Shown piece after piece: positions 18,693 to 28,366 of a stretch of 64,000 bases of DNA. The position numbers and the translations under genes are program-made. The stretch spans positions 26,587 to 90,586 of the forward strand of contig NZ_MSFI01000025.1 in NCBI RefSeq assembly GCF_001975785.1, in the 5' to 3' direction. Every line of letters starts with the position of its first letter. Within the stretch, counting starts at the first letter, position 1. The stretch is from Domibacillus epiphyticus (GTDB lineage Bacteria > Bacillota > Bacilli > Bacillales > Domibacillaceae). The notes under the pieces were generated by a model. That model saw only the letters and a list, made by a program, of their open reading frames with translations. It did not search any database and was not told the origin of the DNA.

Positions 18693-19472
18693 TTACAATC
18701 TAGACCCTTGCACTTCCACCTGTAAATGACCCCAAATATCTATAAACTTTGAAGCCATTTCCGGATTGGATCGGATGTCTTCCAGTTTTCTTGGGCGCGG
18801 CAAATCGACTTTTATTTCTTCCATAATCTTGCCGGGCTGCGCACTCATGAGCAGCACCCGGTCACTTAAGTACAACGCTTCGTCTATGCTATGAGTGATA
18901 AACAACACCGTTTTCTTTGTTTCCGACCAAATGGATAATAGTTCTTCCTGCAAAATATATCGATTCTGCTCATCCAGAGCTCCAAACGGTTCATCCATCA
19001 GCAAAATTTCCGGATCGTTTGCAAATGCTCTCGCAATGCTGACCCGCTGCTTCATCCCGCCGGACAATTCTTTCGGGTACATATTTGCGAATTTTGCCAG
19101 GCCCACTTTATTCAAAAAATAGGTTGTTCGTTCTTTTACATACGATTTCGGCAAATGACGCATTTTAAGCCCAAACGCTACATTTTCCTCAACCGTTAAC
19201 CAAGGCAGAATGCCCCGCTCTTGAAACACCATGGACTGGTTTGGACGTTCTATAGTACTTCTTTCAATTTTGAAGTCACCCGAACTCTGGTTTTCAAGGC
19301 CCGCTAGTATGCGAAGCAGTGTTGTCTTTCCGCAGCCGCTCGGTCCAACGAGGCAAACAAATTCTCCCTCTTCGATATCGAGTGAAATGTTCTCAAGCGC
19401 CGTGACACTGTTTTGTTTTTTATAAAACACTTTCGTCAATTCACGAATCGATATTTTTGGGTTCGCGCCCAC
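18693..19472 (-). CDS. ABC transporter ATP-binding protein (SsuB/TauB-like)
   Basis: 259 aa ATPase with Walker A GPSGCGKTT (about 42-50), Q-loop FQERGILPW, signature LSGGMKQRVSIARA, Walker B ILLMDEPFGALD and H-loop THSIDEAL. Belongs to the nitrate/sulfonate/taurine group, whose Q-loop contains xxLLPWxT. Energises the adjacent permease; genes are 4-13 bp apart. Confidence 0.92.
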   Translation of the reverse strand: MGANPKISIRELTKVFYKKQNSVTALENISLDIEEGEFVCLVGPSGCGKTTLLRILAGLENQSSGDFKIERSTIERPNQSMVFQERGILPWLTVEENVAFGLKMRHLPKSYVKERTTYFLNKVGLAKFANMYPKELSGGMKQRVSIARAFANDPEILLMDEPFGALDEQNRYILQEELLSIWSETKKTVLFITHSIDEALYLSDRVLLMSAQPGKIMEEIKVDLPRPRKLEDIRSNPEMASKFIDIWGHLQVEVQGSRL

Positions 19473-19476
19473 GTCC

Positions 19477-20292
19477 TCACCTCCACGGGATTAGTTTTCG
19501 CTGCATCCATCTTAAAAATAATGAAAATATATAGCCAAAAAACGAAATAAGAATCAATCCAACAAACATTTCTTTTAATAAAAATGCACTGTAAGACGTC
19601 CAAATCAAATACCCGATTCCTGACCGCGCGCCCATCATTTCAGCGGCGACGATCGTAAGCAGCGCGATAGCCTGCCCCATCTGAATTCCTTCCAGCATGA
19701 CGGGGAGCGAGCCAGGCAAAGCGATTTTCAAAAAGAACTCTTTTCTGCTGGCTCCATAGTTTTTTGCAACATCCAGGTAAATGGAGTCAATTGAGATGAC
19801 ACCAGCAACTGTATTGATCACGACAGGAAAAAAAACACTTCCCGCAATGGTGACGACTTTCGATCCTTCACCAATACCAAAAATAATTAAAATAATCGGC
19901 AATAAAGCAAGCGTGGGAATTGGCATTAACGCCATAATAATAGGAGAAATAAAATGTCGAATTGGTGCATACAAGCCCATACACAAACCGAGGATGATTC
20001 CAGGGATGACGCCAAGCAAGAAACCGCCGATGATTCGAGATAAGGAAATAGTTATGTGATAATACAATTCACCGCTTTTAAGCATTTCAATAAATGTCGT
20101 AATAATGGCCGTCGGTGGCGGGAAAAAGCGGGCATCAATCAGGCCGCTTTGAGATAAACATTGCCAAATAAGCAAAAGACAAATTGGAGAAACGATCGTT
20201 AACGACGTTTTTAATCTCTGTTGGGTTTGTTGTTTACGCCATTCTTGTTTTTCCGTTTCGATTGATTTTTTTATATCTTTCATTTTCACCAC
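19477..20292 (-). CDS. ABC transporter permease (SsuC/TauC-like)
   Basis: 271 aa with about six transmembrane helices after a charged N-terminus. The EAA loop for contact with the ATPase reads VAKNYGASRKEFFLKIALPGSLPVMLEGIQMG. First gene of the three-gene operon, divergent from speD across a 174-bp gap. Confidence 0.9.
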   Translation of the reverse strand: MVKMKDIKKSIETEKQEWRKQQTQQRLKTSLTIVSPICLLLIWQCLSQSGLIDARFFPPPTAIITTFIEMLKSGELYYHITISLSRIIGGFLLGVIPGIILGLCMGLYAPIRHFISPIIMALMPIPTLALLPIILIIFGIGEGSKVVTIAGSVFFPVVINTVAGVISIDSIYLDVAKNYGASRKEFFLKIALPGSLPVMLEGIQMGQAIALLTIVAAEMMGARSGIGYLIWTSYSAFLLKEMFVGLILISFFGYIFSLFLRWMQRKLIPWR

Positions 20293-20466
20293 CCCTTCAT
20301 CAAAATAATATGTAGGCGTCCGAAAATGTGTGCAAGAACCGCATTAGAAATGAAAGGGTGTTTTTTTTACATAACGGAAGGGTAACATAAAAATATTTAA
20401 GACCATCGCTTTCGGGTTGATATCAATACCGATTGAAGGCTGGACAATTTTGATCACGGAGGGCAA

Positions 20467-21297
20467 ATGATGGAACAGAAGCCGAACAAACGTATTCAAT
20501 TACATGACTTTAACAACTTGACAAAAACGCTTAGTTTTAATATGTATGATATATGCTGGACCAAGACAAAAGAAGAACGGGAAGCCTATATTGAGTACAT
20601 AGATGAACAATACAATGCCGACAGATTAACGAATATTTTAAAAAACGTAACGGATATTATAGGCGCACACGTGTTGAATATTGCAAAGCAGGACTACGTA
20701 CCTCAAGGAGCCAGTGTGACCGTTTTAATCTCCGAAGGCCCCATTGTCGAGGTACCCACAGAATCTTTCGAGGAATCCCCTGGTCCTCTTCCTGAATCGG
20801 TTGTTTGTGCATTGGATAAGAGTCATATAACCGTTCATACGTATCCGGAATACCATCCGAATGAAGGGATCAGTACCTTTAGGGCAGATATTGATGTATC
20901 TACTTGCGGTGAAATTTCGCCCCTTAAAGCACTAAATTATCTTATTCATTCGTTTGATACGGATATTATGACGATTGATTATCGCGTTCGCGGCTTTACA
21001 AGGGACATTAATGGAAACAAATTATTTATTGACCACGATATTAGTTCCATCCAGAACTACATACCAGACGATATCAAAAGCCTGTATGACATGATTGACG
21101 TAAATATTTACCAGGAAAATATTTTTCACACGAAGTGCAAGCTGCGGGAATTTGACTTGGACAATTACTTATTCGGACATACAAAAGAAGATCTGCATTC
21201 TGATGAAATCAAAGAGATCACAAAAAAACTTCATCATGAAATGGATGAAATATTTTATGGAAAAAATATCACTCCAGGTTCTGAGGAAGAGTCATAA
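20467..21297 (+). CDS. speD: S-adenosylmethionine decarboxylase proenzyme, E. coli type
   Basis: Supplies decarboxylated SAM for spermidine synthesis. 276 aa, the long E. coli SpeD class rather than the ~126-aa SpeH class of B. subtilis. The pyruvoyl-forming cleavage site is in [13 protein letters not shown] (K-S bond near residue 118), followed by [21 protein letters not shown] and [14 protein letters not shown], all typical. The start has GGAGGG upstream. Terminates at a perfect hairpin. Confidence 0.95.
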   Translation: MMEQKPNKRIQLHDFNNLTKTLSFNMYDICWTKTKEEREAYIEYIDEQYNADRLTNILKNVTDIIGAHVLNIAKQDYVPQGASVTVLISEGPIVEVPTESFEESPGPLPESVVCALDKSHITVHTYPEYHPNEGISTFRADIDVSTCGEISPLKALNYLIHSFDTDIMTIDYRVRGFTRDINGNKLFIDHDISSIQNYIPDDIKSLYDMIDVNIYQENIFHTKCKLREFDLDNYLFGHTKEDLHSDEIKEITKKLHHEMDEIFYGKNITPGSEEES

Positions 21298-21309
21298 ACG
21301 TTTTTAAAT

Positions 21310-21343
21310 GGGAATAAGCACACCGATGAGTGTGCTTATTCCC
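21310..21343 (+). terminator. speD terminator
   Basis: Perfect 14-bp stem GGGAATAAGCACAC / GTGTGCTTATTCCC with a 6-nt loop, then GTTTCCTTTATTCTTTT. Confidence 0.85.
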
Positions 21344-21372
21344 GTTTCCTTTATTCTTTTAAAACTCCGTGA

Positions 21373-21561
21373 TTATGGTTTCGGCTGATACGTCCAAACG
21401 CGATTATGATTTTTTGTATCCGGGAATTTCTCCCCTGCTTCCAGCTTAATTTTCTGCGGATCGTTTACATTGCTTCCTGTTTCGCCAATTTCAACATAAA
21501 CTCCATTGTTCGGCGCCTTTTGTCCGGGCTTAAATTGATGATTTTGTCCCACAATGCTCAC
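21373..21561 (-). CDS. YjzC family small protein
   Basis: 62 aa, nearly the whole YjzC pattern: HQFKPGQKAPNNGVYVEIGE, then DPQKIKLEAGEKFP and NHNRVWTYQPKP. Function unknown; widespread in Bacillaceae. AAGGAGTG site upstream. Confidence 0.88.
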   Translation of the reverse strand: MSIVGQNHQFKPGQKAPNNGVYVEIGETGSNVNDPQKIKLEAGEKFPDTKNHNRVWTYQPKP

Positions 21562-21595
21562 TCCTTTTTATTGATGCATGATTAGCTTTTCCGAT

Positions 21596-22012
21596 TTAAA
21601 TTCGGTTTATGAATGATTTTAAATTTAGCAGATAAAATGAAGCGAATAGATAACCAATTATCGTTCCAAGCGTATTCAAAATAACATCGTCAATGTCAGT
21701 CCACCTGTTTGGCAGCCATAGTTGAATGATTTCAATCATTATTGAAAATAATGCGCCTATAGCAGCTGTTTTTAAAAAATCTCTATTTAAGATAGAAAGA
21801 AAAAATCCAAATGGCACAAATAAAACGACGTTACCCACTGTATTAATGAAAAATCCCTTGGACAGTTCAAATTGTATTGATGTAAAAGCATGTACTTTTA
21901 CTCCCCCTTCACGAACGCCTATCCCTAAGGTTGCATGGGGGAAGATAGTAAAATAAAGGATAGGTACGATTGATAATAACAAAGCTAGTTTTTTTCCACT
22001 TGTTCCTGTCAT
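21596..22012 (-). CDS. VanZ family membrane protein
   Basis: 138 aa, four predicted membrane helices. The VanZ core is seen as NTVGNVVLFVPFGFFLS, then SIMIEIIQLWLPNRWTDIDDVILNTLGTIIGY. VanZ itself gives low-level teicoplanin resistance; most homologues are uncharacterised. It lies downstream of galE on the same strand. Confidence 0.88.
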   Translation of the reverse strand: MTGTSGKKLALLLSIVPILYFTIFPHATLGIGVREGGVKVHAFTSIQFELSKGFFINTVGNVVLFVPFGFFLSILNRDFLKTAAIGALFSIMIEIIQLWLPNRWTDIDDVILNTLGTIIGYLFASFYLLNLKSFINRI

Positions 22013-22112
22013 TTTGTTCTTACCTTATCCTTTTTCTGCTCGGGTGAGAATAAACTGTTTACAACTGAGCCGCTCTGCAGTGTTTGGAAAAAAAACTGAA
22101 TCCTCTATCTCC

Positions 22113-23093
22113 TTATATATTCTGGATGTCTGTTCTACTATGCCACTTCCACGCACTTGATATTATGTCTTGAAGCCCCATTTCGGCTTTCCAGCCAATC
22201 TCGTTAAATATCTTTTCAGAGGAAGCGACAAGCTGTGCCGGGTCCCCCGCACGGCGGCCAGTGTACACCACATTTGCCGGGCGTCCTGTAATCTGTTCAC
22301 ATGTTTCAATTACTTCTTTAACCGAATATCCTTTGCCGTTGCCCAAATTGTATACAGCCGTATTTAAATGACCATTAAGCAATCCTTGTAATGCGGCAAT
22401 ATGCGCTTTCGCTAAATCCGTGACATGAATATAATCGCGGATACACGTACCGTCCGTTGTCTCATAATCCGTTCCAAACACCGAAATGCTCTCCCGCTGT
22501 CCGAGCAAATGCTCCAGCACAATTGGGATTAAATGTGTTTCGGGATGATGGTCTTCACCAATCTCTGCTGTCTCATAAGCACCGGCTGCATTAAAATAGC
22601 GAAGTGCCACGTATTTCAAACCGTAACTCGCTGCAAAATCTGCTAAAATATGTTCAATCATCAGTTTAGAACGGCCGTATGGATTGATTGGATTCGTTGC
22701 GGTGTTTTCCGTAATCATATCCACAGCCGGAATGCCATATGTTGCTGCTGTCGAAGAAAAAATAAAATGATTTACATTGTACTTTCTCATTAAACGAAGA
22801 AGCGTCAGCGTTGCTGCCACGTTATTGTCATAGTATTTCTGCGGCTTCTCCACTGACTCCCCAACAAGACTGAACGCCGCAAAATGCATAACCGCCTCAA
22901 TTGGGTATTTTTCAAAAACCTCTGCCAGATCTGCTTCCGAACAGAGGTCTCCCTGTACAAATGCCGCCCGATTATCCACCGCCCACCGGTGGCCTGTCGA
23001 CAAATTATCCAATACGACAACCTCTTTTGTTTTCACCAGTTCTTTCACTAAATGGCTGCCGATATAACCGGCCCCGCCTACTACCAGAATCAT
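22113..23093 (-). CDS. galE: UDP-glucose 4-epimerase
   Basis: Interconverts UDP-glucose and UDP-galactose. 326 aa from the ATG at 23093; this start follows GGGGGGGAC and begins MILVVGGAGYIGSHLV, the NAD-binding motif. The catalytic SSTAATYG and YGRSK (Tyr-x-x-x-Lys) are present, as is FNAAGA. As the last gene of the polysaccharide locus it probably provides UDP-Gal from the UDP-Glc made by GalU. Confidence 0.95.
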   Translation of the reverse strand: MILVVGGAGYIGSHLVKELVKTKEVVVLDNLSTGHRWAVDNRAAFVQGDLCSEADLAEVFEKYPIEAVMHFAAFSLVGESVEKPQKYYDNNVAATLTLLRLMRKYNVNHFIFSSTAATYGIPAVDMITENTATNPINPYGRSKLMIEHILADFAASYGLKYVALRYFNAAGAYETAEIGEDHHPETHLIPIVLEHLLGQRESISVFGTDYETTDGTCIRDYIHVTDLAKAHIAALQGLLNGHLNTAVYNLGNGKGYSVKEVIETCEQITGRPANVVYTGRRAGDPAQLVASSEKIFNEIGWKAEMGLQDIISSAWKWHSRTDIQNI

Positions 23094-23243
23094 AATGTCC
23101 CCCCCCTGAAAATTAAGATAAAACGAACATTCCGTTTTGCCGCCATCCATCTTTAGGCTTGTCCTTTTTATACTATCAATTACAGCAAGCTGTGAATAAA
23201 GCAAGTCTTCTTTTGCTCTCATTTTATAACCCGTTATTCCTTG

Positions 23244-23720
23244 TCAGACAGATACGTTTTGTCTGCATCCGTTTTTCTTTACTTCTAAGCTTGCAAGCCG
23301 GCTGTGAAGAAACAATGTGCAGTCATCAATTTCTTTTTGTGTTAAAAGAGGATTGGCAGCATTTTTTTGCTGGGTTGCTTTTTCAATCAATTTAAGCCCT
23401 TTTGCATTTTGATCTTTGTATCTCGGAATTAAATGGATGTGAAAATGTCTTACCTGCTCACTGATGACAACTGTATAAACTCTTTCTGCTTTATAATAGT
23501 GAGTTAACAAAAAAGAAATATATTTAATGGTTTGGCTGACAGCATTTAATTCTTCTCCGGTTAACTCACACCAGCTTTCCACATGTCTTTTCGGCTCGAC
23601 GTACAGATAGCCTAAAATATTGGATTGAATTGGGCCGTGGTATACTTGCAACAAAGAATGCTCGTAGATGAAAGGGATGCTTTCATTAGCATGCTTTTGG
23701 CATATGAGGCAGTTTTTCAT
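23244..23720 (-). CDS. HIT family protein
   Basis: 158 aa. Starts MKNCLICQKH (zinc-type CxxC) and carries the histidine triad as HFHIHLIPR (about residue 104). HIT enzymes hydrolyse or transfer nucleoside monophosphates. Placed between kdsC and galE, it might act on CMP- or UDP-linked products, but that is inference. 54 bp downstream of kdsC. Confidence 0.85.
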   Translation of the reverse strand: MKNCLICQKHANESIPFIYEHSLLQVYHGPIQSNILGYLYVEPKRHVESWCELTGEELNAVSQTIKYISFLLTHYYKAERVYTVVISEQVRHFHIHLIPRYKDQNAKGLKLIEKATQQKNAANPLLTQKEIDDCTLFLHSRLASLEVKKNGCRQNVSV

Positions 23721-23774
23721 AAAACAGTCCCCTTTTTTAAAAAAATCATACTGAAACGATCAAACGTTATCTTC

Positions 23775-24311
23775 TTATTGGACAACCTTTGATTTTTGGT
23801 GCAAATAGCCTTCCACCAGCTTCTCATAGTCATGCTGGGCATGTAATATTACTTCAATCATTTCCCTGACCGCCCCGTTTCCGCCGGAAGCATTTGTTAC
23901 GCTGTCAACCCGTTTTTTCAGATACGCTGCCGCATCACTGGGGGCAAATGAGTGCCCAACATTTTTCGCTATAATTGTATCGTTTAAATCATCACCCATA
24001 TAGCAGATCTGCTGGCGGTTTAATTTTGTTTTTTTCATTAATTCGCGCAAGACAGCCAGCTTATCGCTTATTCCTTGATAAACATAATCAATCCCTAATT
24101 CCCGGGAGCGAATCTCTACCGATTCTGATTTACGGCCTGAAATGATGGCAATTTGCATGCCGGCATATTTCGCTAAACTGATGCCCATTCCATCCTTAAC
24201 ATGAAAGCTCTTCATTTCTGTACCATCCGAGCCAATGAACAATTTCCCGTCCGTAAGTACGCCATCAACATCCAAGATAATTAACTTTATCTGTTTTAGC
24301 TTATCCATCAT
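23775..24311 (-). CDS. kdsC: 3-deoxy-D-manno-octulosonate 8-phosphate phosphatase
   Basis: HAD-superfamily C0 phosphatase releasing Kdo from Kdo-8-phosphate. 178 aa with all HAD motifs: DVDGVLTDG (nucleophile Asp14), IISGRKS, the lysine in ISDKLAVL and GDDLNDT. The length and the SFHVKDGMGI segment fit KdsC. The start overlaps the kdsD stop by one base. Part of a complete kdsBADC set, unusual in a Gram-positive. Confidence 0.93.
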   Translation of the reverse strand: MMDKLKQIKLIILDVDGVLTDGKLFIGSDGTEMKSFHVKDGMGISLAKYAGMQIAIISGRKSESVEIRSRELGIDYVYQGISDKLAVLRELMKKTKLNRQQICYMGDDLNDTIIAKNVGHSFAPSDAAAYLKKRVDSVTNASGGNGAVREMIEVILHAQHDYEKLVEGYLHQKSKVVQ

Positions 24312-25294
24312 TAAATCCCCATTTTCGTTAAGTCATGCATGTGGATCATCGCTATGACCTGTCTATTTTCGTTTACAACTGGAAGCACATTTATTTTATT
24401 GTCTTCCATCAGCTTTAACGCTTCGGCAGCAAGCATACTCGTTTTAGCATAAAGTGGATTTTTCGTATGAAATTCCTTTACAAGTTTGTCAAAAATATTG
24501 CTTCCGGCCGTTAGTGCCCTTCTAATATCACCATCCGTTAAAATGCCTGTTAAATGGCCGCTTTGATCAACGATGCTAATTGCCCCCAGACCGGAAGCCG
24601 TAATGATAAACAATACGTCCTTGATATTATCGTCAATATAAGCGACTGGATTTTTCTTTGTTTCTTGAATAATATCTTCAACTGTCAGCAATAACTGCCT
24701 GCCAAGAGAGCCGCCCGGGTGAAACAGGGCAAAGTTTTGGGGTGTAAATCCTCTCGCTTTCAGCAAAGCAATCGCCAGCGCATCCCCTAAAGCCAAAGTC
24801 AGTGTCGTGCTTGTGGTTGGTGCTAAACCAAGCGGGCAGGCTTCTTTTACCTTCCCAATGGAAATGGTGATATTTGATTTTTCTGCAAGAGTCGATTGGT
24901 CATTCCCAACCAATGTGATAATCTTTGCTCCGATTCTTTTAATAGAAGGCAGTGTCTTTAAGATTTCTTCTGTTTCTCCACTGTTTGAAATCGCGATTAC
25001 AATATCATCTTCTGTCACCATTCCCAAATCGCCATGGAGCCCTTCAGCTGGATGAAGAAAAAGAGAAGGAGTGCCTGTACTTGCTAAAGTAGCGGCAATT
25101 TTCTTCCCGACGATACCGGATTTCCCCATTCCTGTTATAATAACACGATGACTGCACTTTAAGATAAGCTCAATCGCTTGATTCATCTCATCACCAAGAT
25201 GATTGCCCAGCTCTTTAATAGCACTCGCCTCAATCTCCAGGACTTCTTTTACACTGTCAAGGTAATTCGATTTAGCTTTCATAAAGTTTGTCAT
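24311..25294 (-). CDS. kdsD: D-arabinose-5-phosphate isomerase
   Basis: Converts ribulose-5-phosphate to arabinose-5-phosphate, the first committed Kdo precursor. 327 aa: SIS domain (GMGKSGIVGKKIAATLASTGTPSLFLHPAEGLHGDLG, residues 55-91 in pieces; the HGDLG histidine; PTTSTTLTLALGDALA) and two C-terminal CBS domains (from ~205). GutQ is a close paralogue, but the kds context settles the role. Coupled to kdsA (4 bp) and kdsC (1-bp overlap). Confidence 0.93.
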   Translation of the reverse strand: MTNFMKAKSNYLDSVKEVLEIEASAIKELGNHLGDEMNQAIELILKCSHRVIITGMGKSGIVGKKIAATLASTGTPSLFLHPAEGLHGDLGMVTEDDIVIAISNSGETEEILKTLPSIKRIGAKIITLVGNDQSTLAEKSNITISIGKVKEACPLGLAPTTSTTLTLALGDALAIALLKARGFTPQNFALFHPGGSLGRQLLLTVEDIIQETKKNPVAYIDDNIKDVLFIITASGLGAISIVDQSGHLTGILTDGDIRRALTAGSNIFDKLVKEFHTKNPLYAKTSMLAAEALKLMEDNKINVLPVVNENRQVIAMIHMHDLTKMGI

Positions 25295-25298
25295 CTTA

Positions 25299-26138
25299 TT
25301 ATCGCTCCTGTAATGAAAAGTTTTTCATCATTTGATCGATTTCTTTAATTGGTTTCAACACTTCCTCCAGCTCCTGGAGCTTAATCATATTGGGGCCGTC
25401 TGACCAGGCTTCGTCCGGATTCGGATGCACTTCTGCAAAGAGCGCATCGATTCCGACTGCCACTGCTGCACGCGACAGATTAGGAACAAACTCTCGCTTC
25501 CCGCCAGTGGATGTACCGTTGCCTCCCGGAATTTGTACACTATGGGTAGCATCAAAAACAACCGGCACACCTAACTCTCTCATAGCAGGAAGAGACCTCA
25601 TATCCACCACCAGGTTGTTATAGCCGAATGATGAGCCTCTTTCTGTTAATAAAATATTCTCATTCCCAGACTCCTTGAGTTTTATGATTACATTTTTCAT
25701 ATCCCATGGAGCAAGAAACTGCCCTTTTTTCACATTGATAATTTTATTGGTGTTTGCGGCTGCCACAAGTAAATCAGTTTGACGGCATAAAAATGCGGGA
25801 ATTTGAATGATATCCAACACTTGTCCGGCCGGCTCTGCCTGGCTTGCTTCATGAATATCGGATGTAACTGGCACGTTAAATTCCCTTTTGACTTTCGCTA
25901 AAATTTCTAATCCTCTTTCCAAACCAGGGCCTCGATTGGCGTAAATGGACGAGCGGTTTGCTTTATCGAATGATGCTTTAAACACAAACGGAATATCCAA
26001 TTTCCGGGCAATTTCTTTAATCGTACCAGCTGTCTCCATCACCAGCTCTTCACTTTCAATTACACAGGGACCTGCTATTAACACAAACGGTTTGTCATTC
26101 CCAAAAATAATCTGGTCGTTTAATTTTATTTCGTTCAC
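25299..26138 (-). CDS. kdsA: 3-deoxy-D-manno-octulosonate 8-phosphate synthase
   Basis: Condenses phosphoenolpyruvate with arabinose-5-phosphate. 279 aa. Key motifs: [60 protein letters not shown] near residue 25 has cysteine where metal-independent enzymes have asparagine, so this is the metal-dependent class. GGKREFVP and the absence of a DAHP-synthase-type extension argue against AroF/AroG. Overlaps kdsB by 4 bp. Confidence 0.95.
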   Translation of the reverse strand: MNEIKLNDQIIFGNDKPFVLIAGPCVIESEELVMETAGTIKEIARKLDIPFVFKASFDKANRSSIYANRGPGLERGLEILAKVKREFNVPVTSDIHEASQAEPAGQVLDIIQIPAFLCRQTDLLVAAANTNKIINVKKGQFLAPWDMKNVIIKLKESGNENILLTERGSSFGYNNLVVDMRSLPAMRELGVPVVFDATHSVQIPGGNGTSTGGKREFVPNLSRAAVAVGIDALFAEVHPNPDEAWSDGPNMIKLQELEEVLKPIKEIDQMMKNFSLQER

Positions 26139-26863
26139 CGCACAAAACCTCCTAATAGTTCTTCTACTTTTTGAATATCCCCCGGCACATCTACACCAAC
26201 AGCATCAAATGTTGTTTGAATGACTTTAATGTTGTATCCATTTTCAATAAGGCGCAGTTGTTCAAGCATCTCAATTTCTTCAAGTCTGGACTTCGGCATT
26301 TTGATAAAATCCATTAAAATCTGCTTAGGGTAGCAATAAATGCCTAAATGCTTGTAATATGCTGTATTCTCCTGCGTCCTTTTATATGGAATAGGCGACC
26401 TGGAAAAGTAAAGGGCATTTTGGTCTTGTCCCTCTACCACTTTCACCACATTTGGATTGATAATATCTTCTTCATTTTCAATTTTTACTTTTGCAGTTAT
26501 TACACTTTCCGGACTTTTTTTGGCAAGAGAGACGATCTCATCAATTAAGTCCGGATGAATTAAAGGTTCATCGCCTTGAATATTAATGAAAATATCGCCT
26601 TCTATTTTTTCAGCCACTTCAGCGATACGGTCAGAACCCGATTCATGATTATCCCTGGTAATCATCACACTGCCGCCAAATGTTTGTACTTCCTCATAAA
26701 TTTCCGGATGATCCGTCGCCACAATGACATTATCAATCAGCGCAGCTGACTTCACCCGCTGATATACGTGCTCTATCATCGTTTTGCCATGGATCAGTGC
26801 AAGAGGCTTTCCGGGAAAACGGGTCGAACCGAAACGGGCCGGAATCACAGCAATGGTCTTCAT
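26135..26863 (-). CDS. kdsB: CMP-Kdo synthetase (3-deoxy-manno-octulosonate cytidylyltransferase)
   Basis: Activates Kdo with CTP to CMP-Kdo, the donor for Kdo transferases. 242 aa, full length. The N-terminal [15 protein letters not shown] is the nucleotide loop, and [22 protein letters not shown] and HLGIYCY are diagnostic of KdsB. First of four coupled kds genes; a small hairpin with a T-run separates it from the flippase gene upstream. Confidence 0.95.
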   Translation of the reverse strand: MKTIAVIPARFGSTRFPGKPLALIHGKTMIEHVYQRVKSAALIDNVIVATDHPEIYEEVQTFGGSVMITRDNHESGSDRIAEVAEKIEGDIFINIQGDEPLIHPDLIDEIVSLAKKSPESVITAKVKIENEEDIINPNVVKVVEGQDQNALYFSRSPIPYKRTQENTAYYKHLGIYCYPKQILMDFIKMPKSRLEEIEMLEQLRLIENGYNIKVIQTTFDAVGVDVPGDIQKVEELLGGFVR

Positions 26864-26910
26864 TGATTTTCAACACCTCTTTTTCAAAATTTTTACTCTT
26901 CCACACAAAA

Positions 26911-26935
26911 AAAAAGAGCCTTCACATATGCTCTT
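26911..26935 (-). terminator. Internal terminator-like hairpin before the kds genes
   Basis: On the minus strand AAGAGC-atatgtgaag-GCTCTT followed by nine Ts. It stands between the flippase gene and kdsB, inside the locus, so reading into the kds genes would need antitermination or a separate promoter. Confidence 0.55.
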
Positions 26936-26953
26936 AACCTCTGCTTATTCACA

Positions 26954-28195
26954 TTAAAAAAATTTGTATGCTTTAACCTTAAATTTTTTACAAACCAATA
27001 TGTAACCTAAAATATTAATAAACGCGACAGACACCATGCTTGCAAACGCTGCACCGTTAATTCCATACAAAGGAATCAATACAAAATTAAGCCCGACATT
27101 TAAGAGGCAGGCTCCTAAATTCCCATACAGCTGCAGCTTGGTTTCTCCGGTCATTGATAACATATACCACACACTGCCTACTGCAGTAAAAATAAATTGT
27201 CCTATCGCTCTTAAGCTTAGTGATAGATGGCCTGCAATAAACTCTGCTCCAAATAAAAAAAGAATATATTTTGAAAATATAACCAATATTAACACTGTTA
27301 ATAAAGAGATTATCCCAAGTATTCTAGTAGATTTGATATAAAGATTTTTTACTTCAAGCAGCTTATCAGCCTGATATAAATTTGATATTTTAGGGGCGAA
27401 TACAGAGTTAAAGATAAGTAAAATCATTGAAGTAAGTGTTGCCACTTGCACTGCTATTTGATATACCCCAACATCAGTTTTTGTCATCATATGCCCAATC
27501 ATAATTAAATCAATACGATCCATAATAATGCCCAGCATGGAAGAAAAAACAAGCGGGTAAGAATATTTTACAAATTCTAGATCGAAAATGATTTTACCAA
27601 ATCGATTTTTGTTTTTGTAAAAATAATACATATTAGCGAAAAGAAAAGAACTATATAAAGCGATCAAAATACTAAACATATTCTTCCCAATTAAATAGTA
27701 AGCAACAACAGCTGCTATTATACGCAATAACATGGAAAGAAAGCCGTTAATAAAGTAAAACTCTTTAAATTTCCCAGTGTGTCTGTATACACCAAAAAAG
27801 ATATGCTCCATTGAAAAAAGCCATATCAGCGGCATAAACCATTTAAGATATTGATTTTCGATAAAAACAAGAGAAATGGTTATGATAAGAAACGAAACTA
27901 TTGTGTTTACTAAAAAACTAAAACTCACATATGTGTTTCCATTTCTAGGCATATAATAGATTAAACCATTATCCAAACCTGCTCTGGCAAAAACCATGAG
28001 AAATGTAACCAGGGCGAAAGCATAAGAATATTCCCCAAATAATTCAACACCGTAAAGCCGTGTTAAAATCAATGAAAAAACCATCATTGACAAGGCATAA
28101 GCAGCTTTTCCAAAAAGAGAATCTATAAACTTTTTAATAAAATCACTTTGAAAGATATCAATGATATGAATATTGCTATTAACTTTACTAAACAA
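26954..28195 (-). CDS. Polysaccharide flippase (Wzx/RfbX-like, MOP superfamily)
   Basis: 413 aa with about 12 hydrophobic helices. Typical MATE/MOP features: a long N-terminal ARAGLDNGLIYYMPR segment, paired repeats and ISNLYQADKLLEVKNLY in the middle. Predicted to flip the undecaprenyl-linked repeat unit across the membrane. Markedly A/T-rich compared with the kds genes. 170-bp gap to the upstream transferase gene, in which I see no gene. Confidence 0.87.
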   Translation of the reverse strand: MFSKVNSNIHIIDIFQSDFIKKFIDSLFGKAAYALSMMVFSLILTRLYGVELFGEYSYAFALVTFLMVFARAGLDNGLIYYMPRNGNTYVSFSFLVNTIVSFLIITISLVFIENQYLKWFMPLIWLFSMEHIFFGVYRHTGKFKEFYFINGFLSMLLRIIAAVVAYYLIGKNMFSILIALYSSFLFANMYYFYKNKNRFGKIIFDLEFVKYSYPLVFSSMLGIIMDRIDLIMIGHMMTKTDVGVYQIAVQVATLTSMILLIFNSVFAPKISNLYQADKLLEVKNLYIKSTRILGIISLLTVLILVIFSKYILFLFGAEFIAGHLSLSLRAIGQFIFTAVGSVWYMLSMTGETKLQLYGNLGACLLNVGLNFVLIPLYGINGAAFASMVSVAFINILGYILVCKKFKVKAYKFF

Positions 28196-28366
28196 TGAAA
28201 AGGCCCCTTTTCATCCAATTTCAATTAAGATTTTTTCTGACTTGTACGTAACGATAAGCAGAAAAAAATGATTACGCCCCTAAAAAATACTGAATTTCCC
28301 AATTATTTAAATTGATATGATTGATTTTTCTAAAGATTAAAATTGACAAAACAGGAGGAGTCCACC

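Noticed and set aside
23094..23222. 129-bp N-terminal extension of GalE
   Set aside because: The NAD-binding motif starts at the ATG 23093, which has a good ribosome binding site; the extension has no family match.
24311..25294. GutQ-type isomerase of a sugar-alcohol operon
   Set aside because: GutQ and KdsD cannot be told apart by motif alone, but there is no glucitol gene nearby and it overlaps kdsC.
25299..26138. DAHP synthase (AroA/AroF) instead of KdsA
   Set aside because: [20 protein letters not shown] and the 279-aa length are KdsA-specific, and kdsB, kdsC and kdsD adjoin it.
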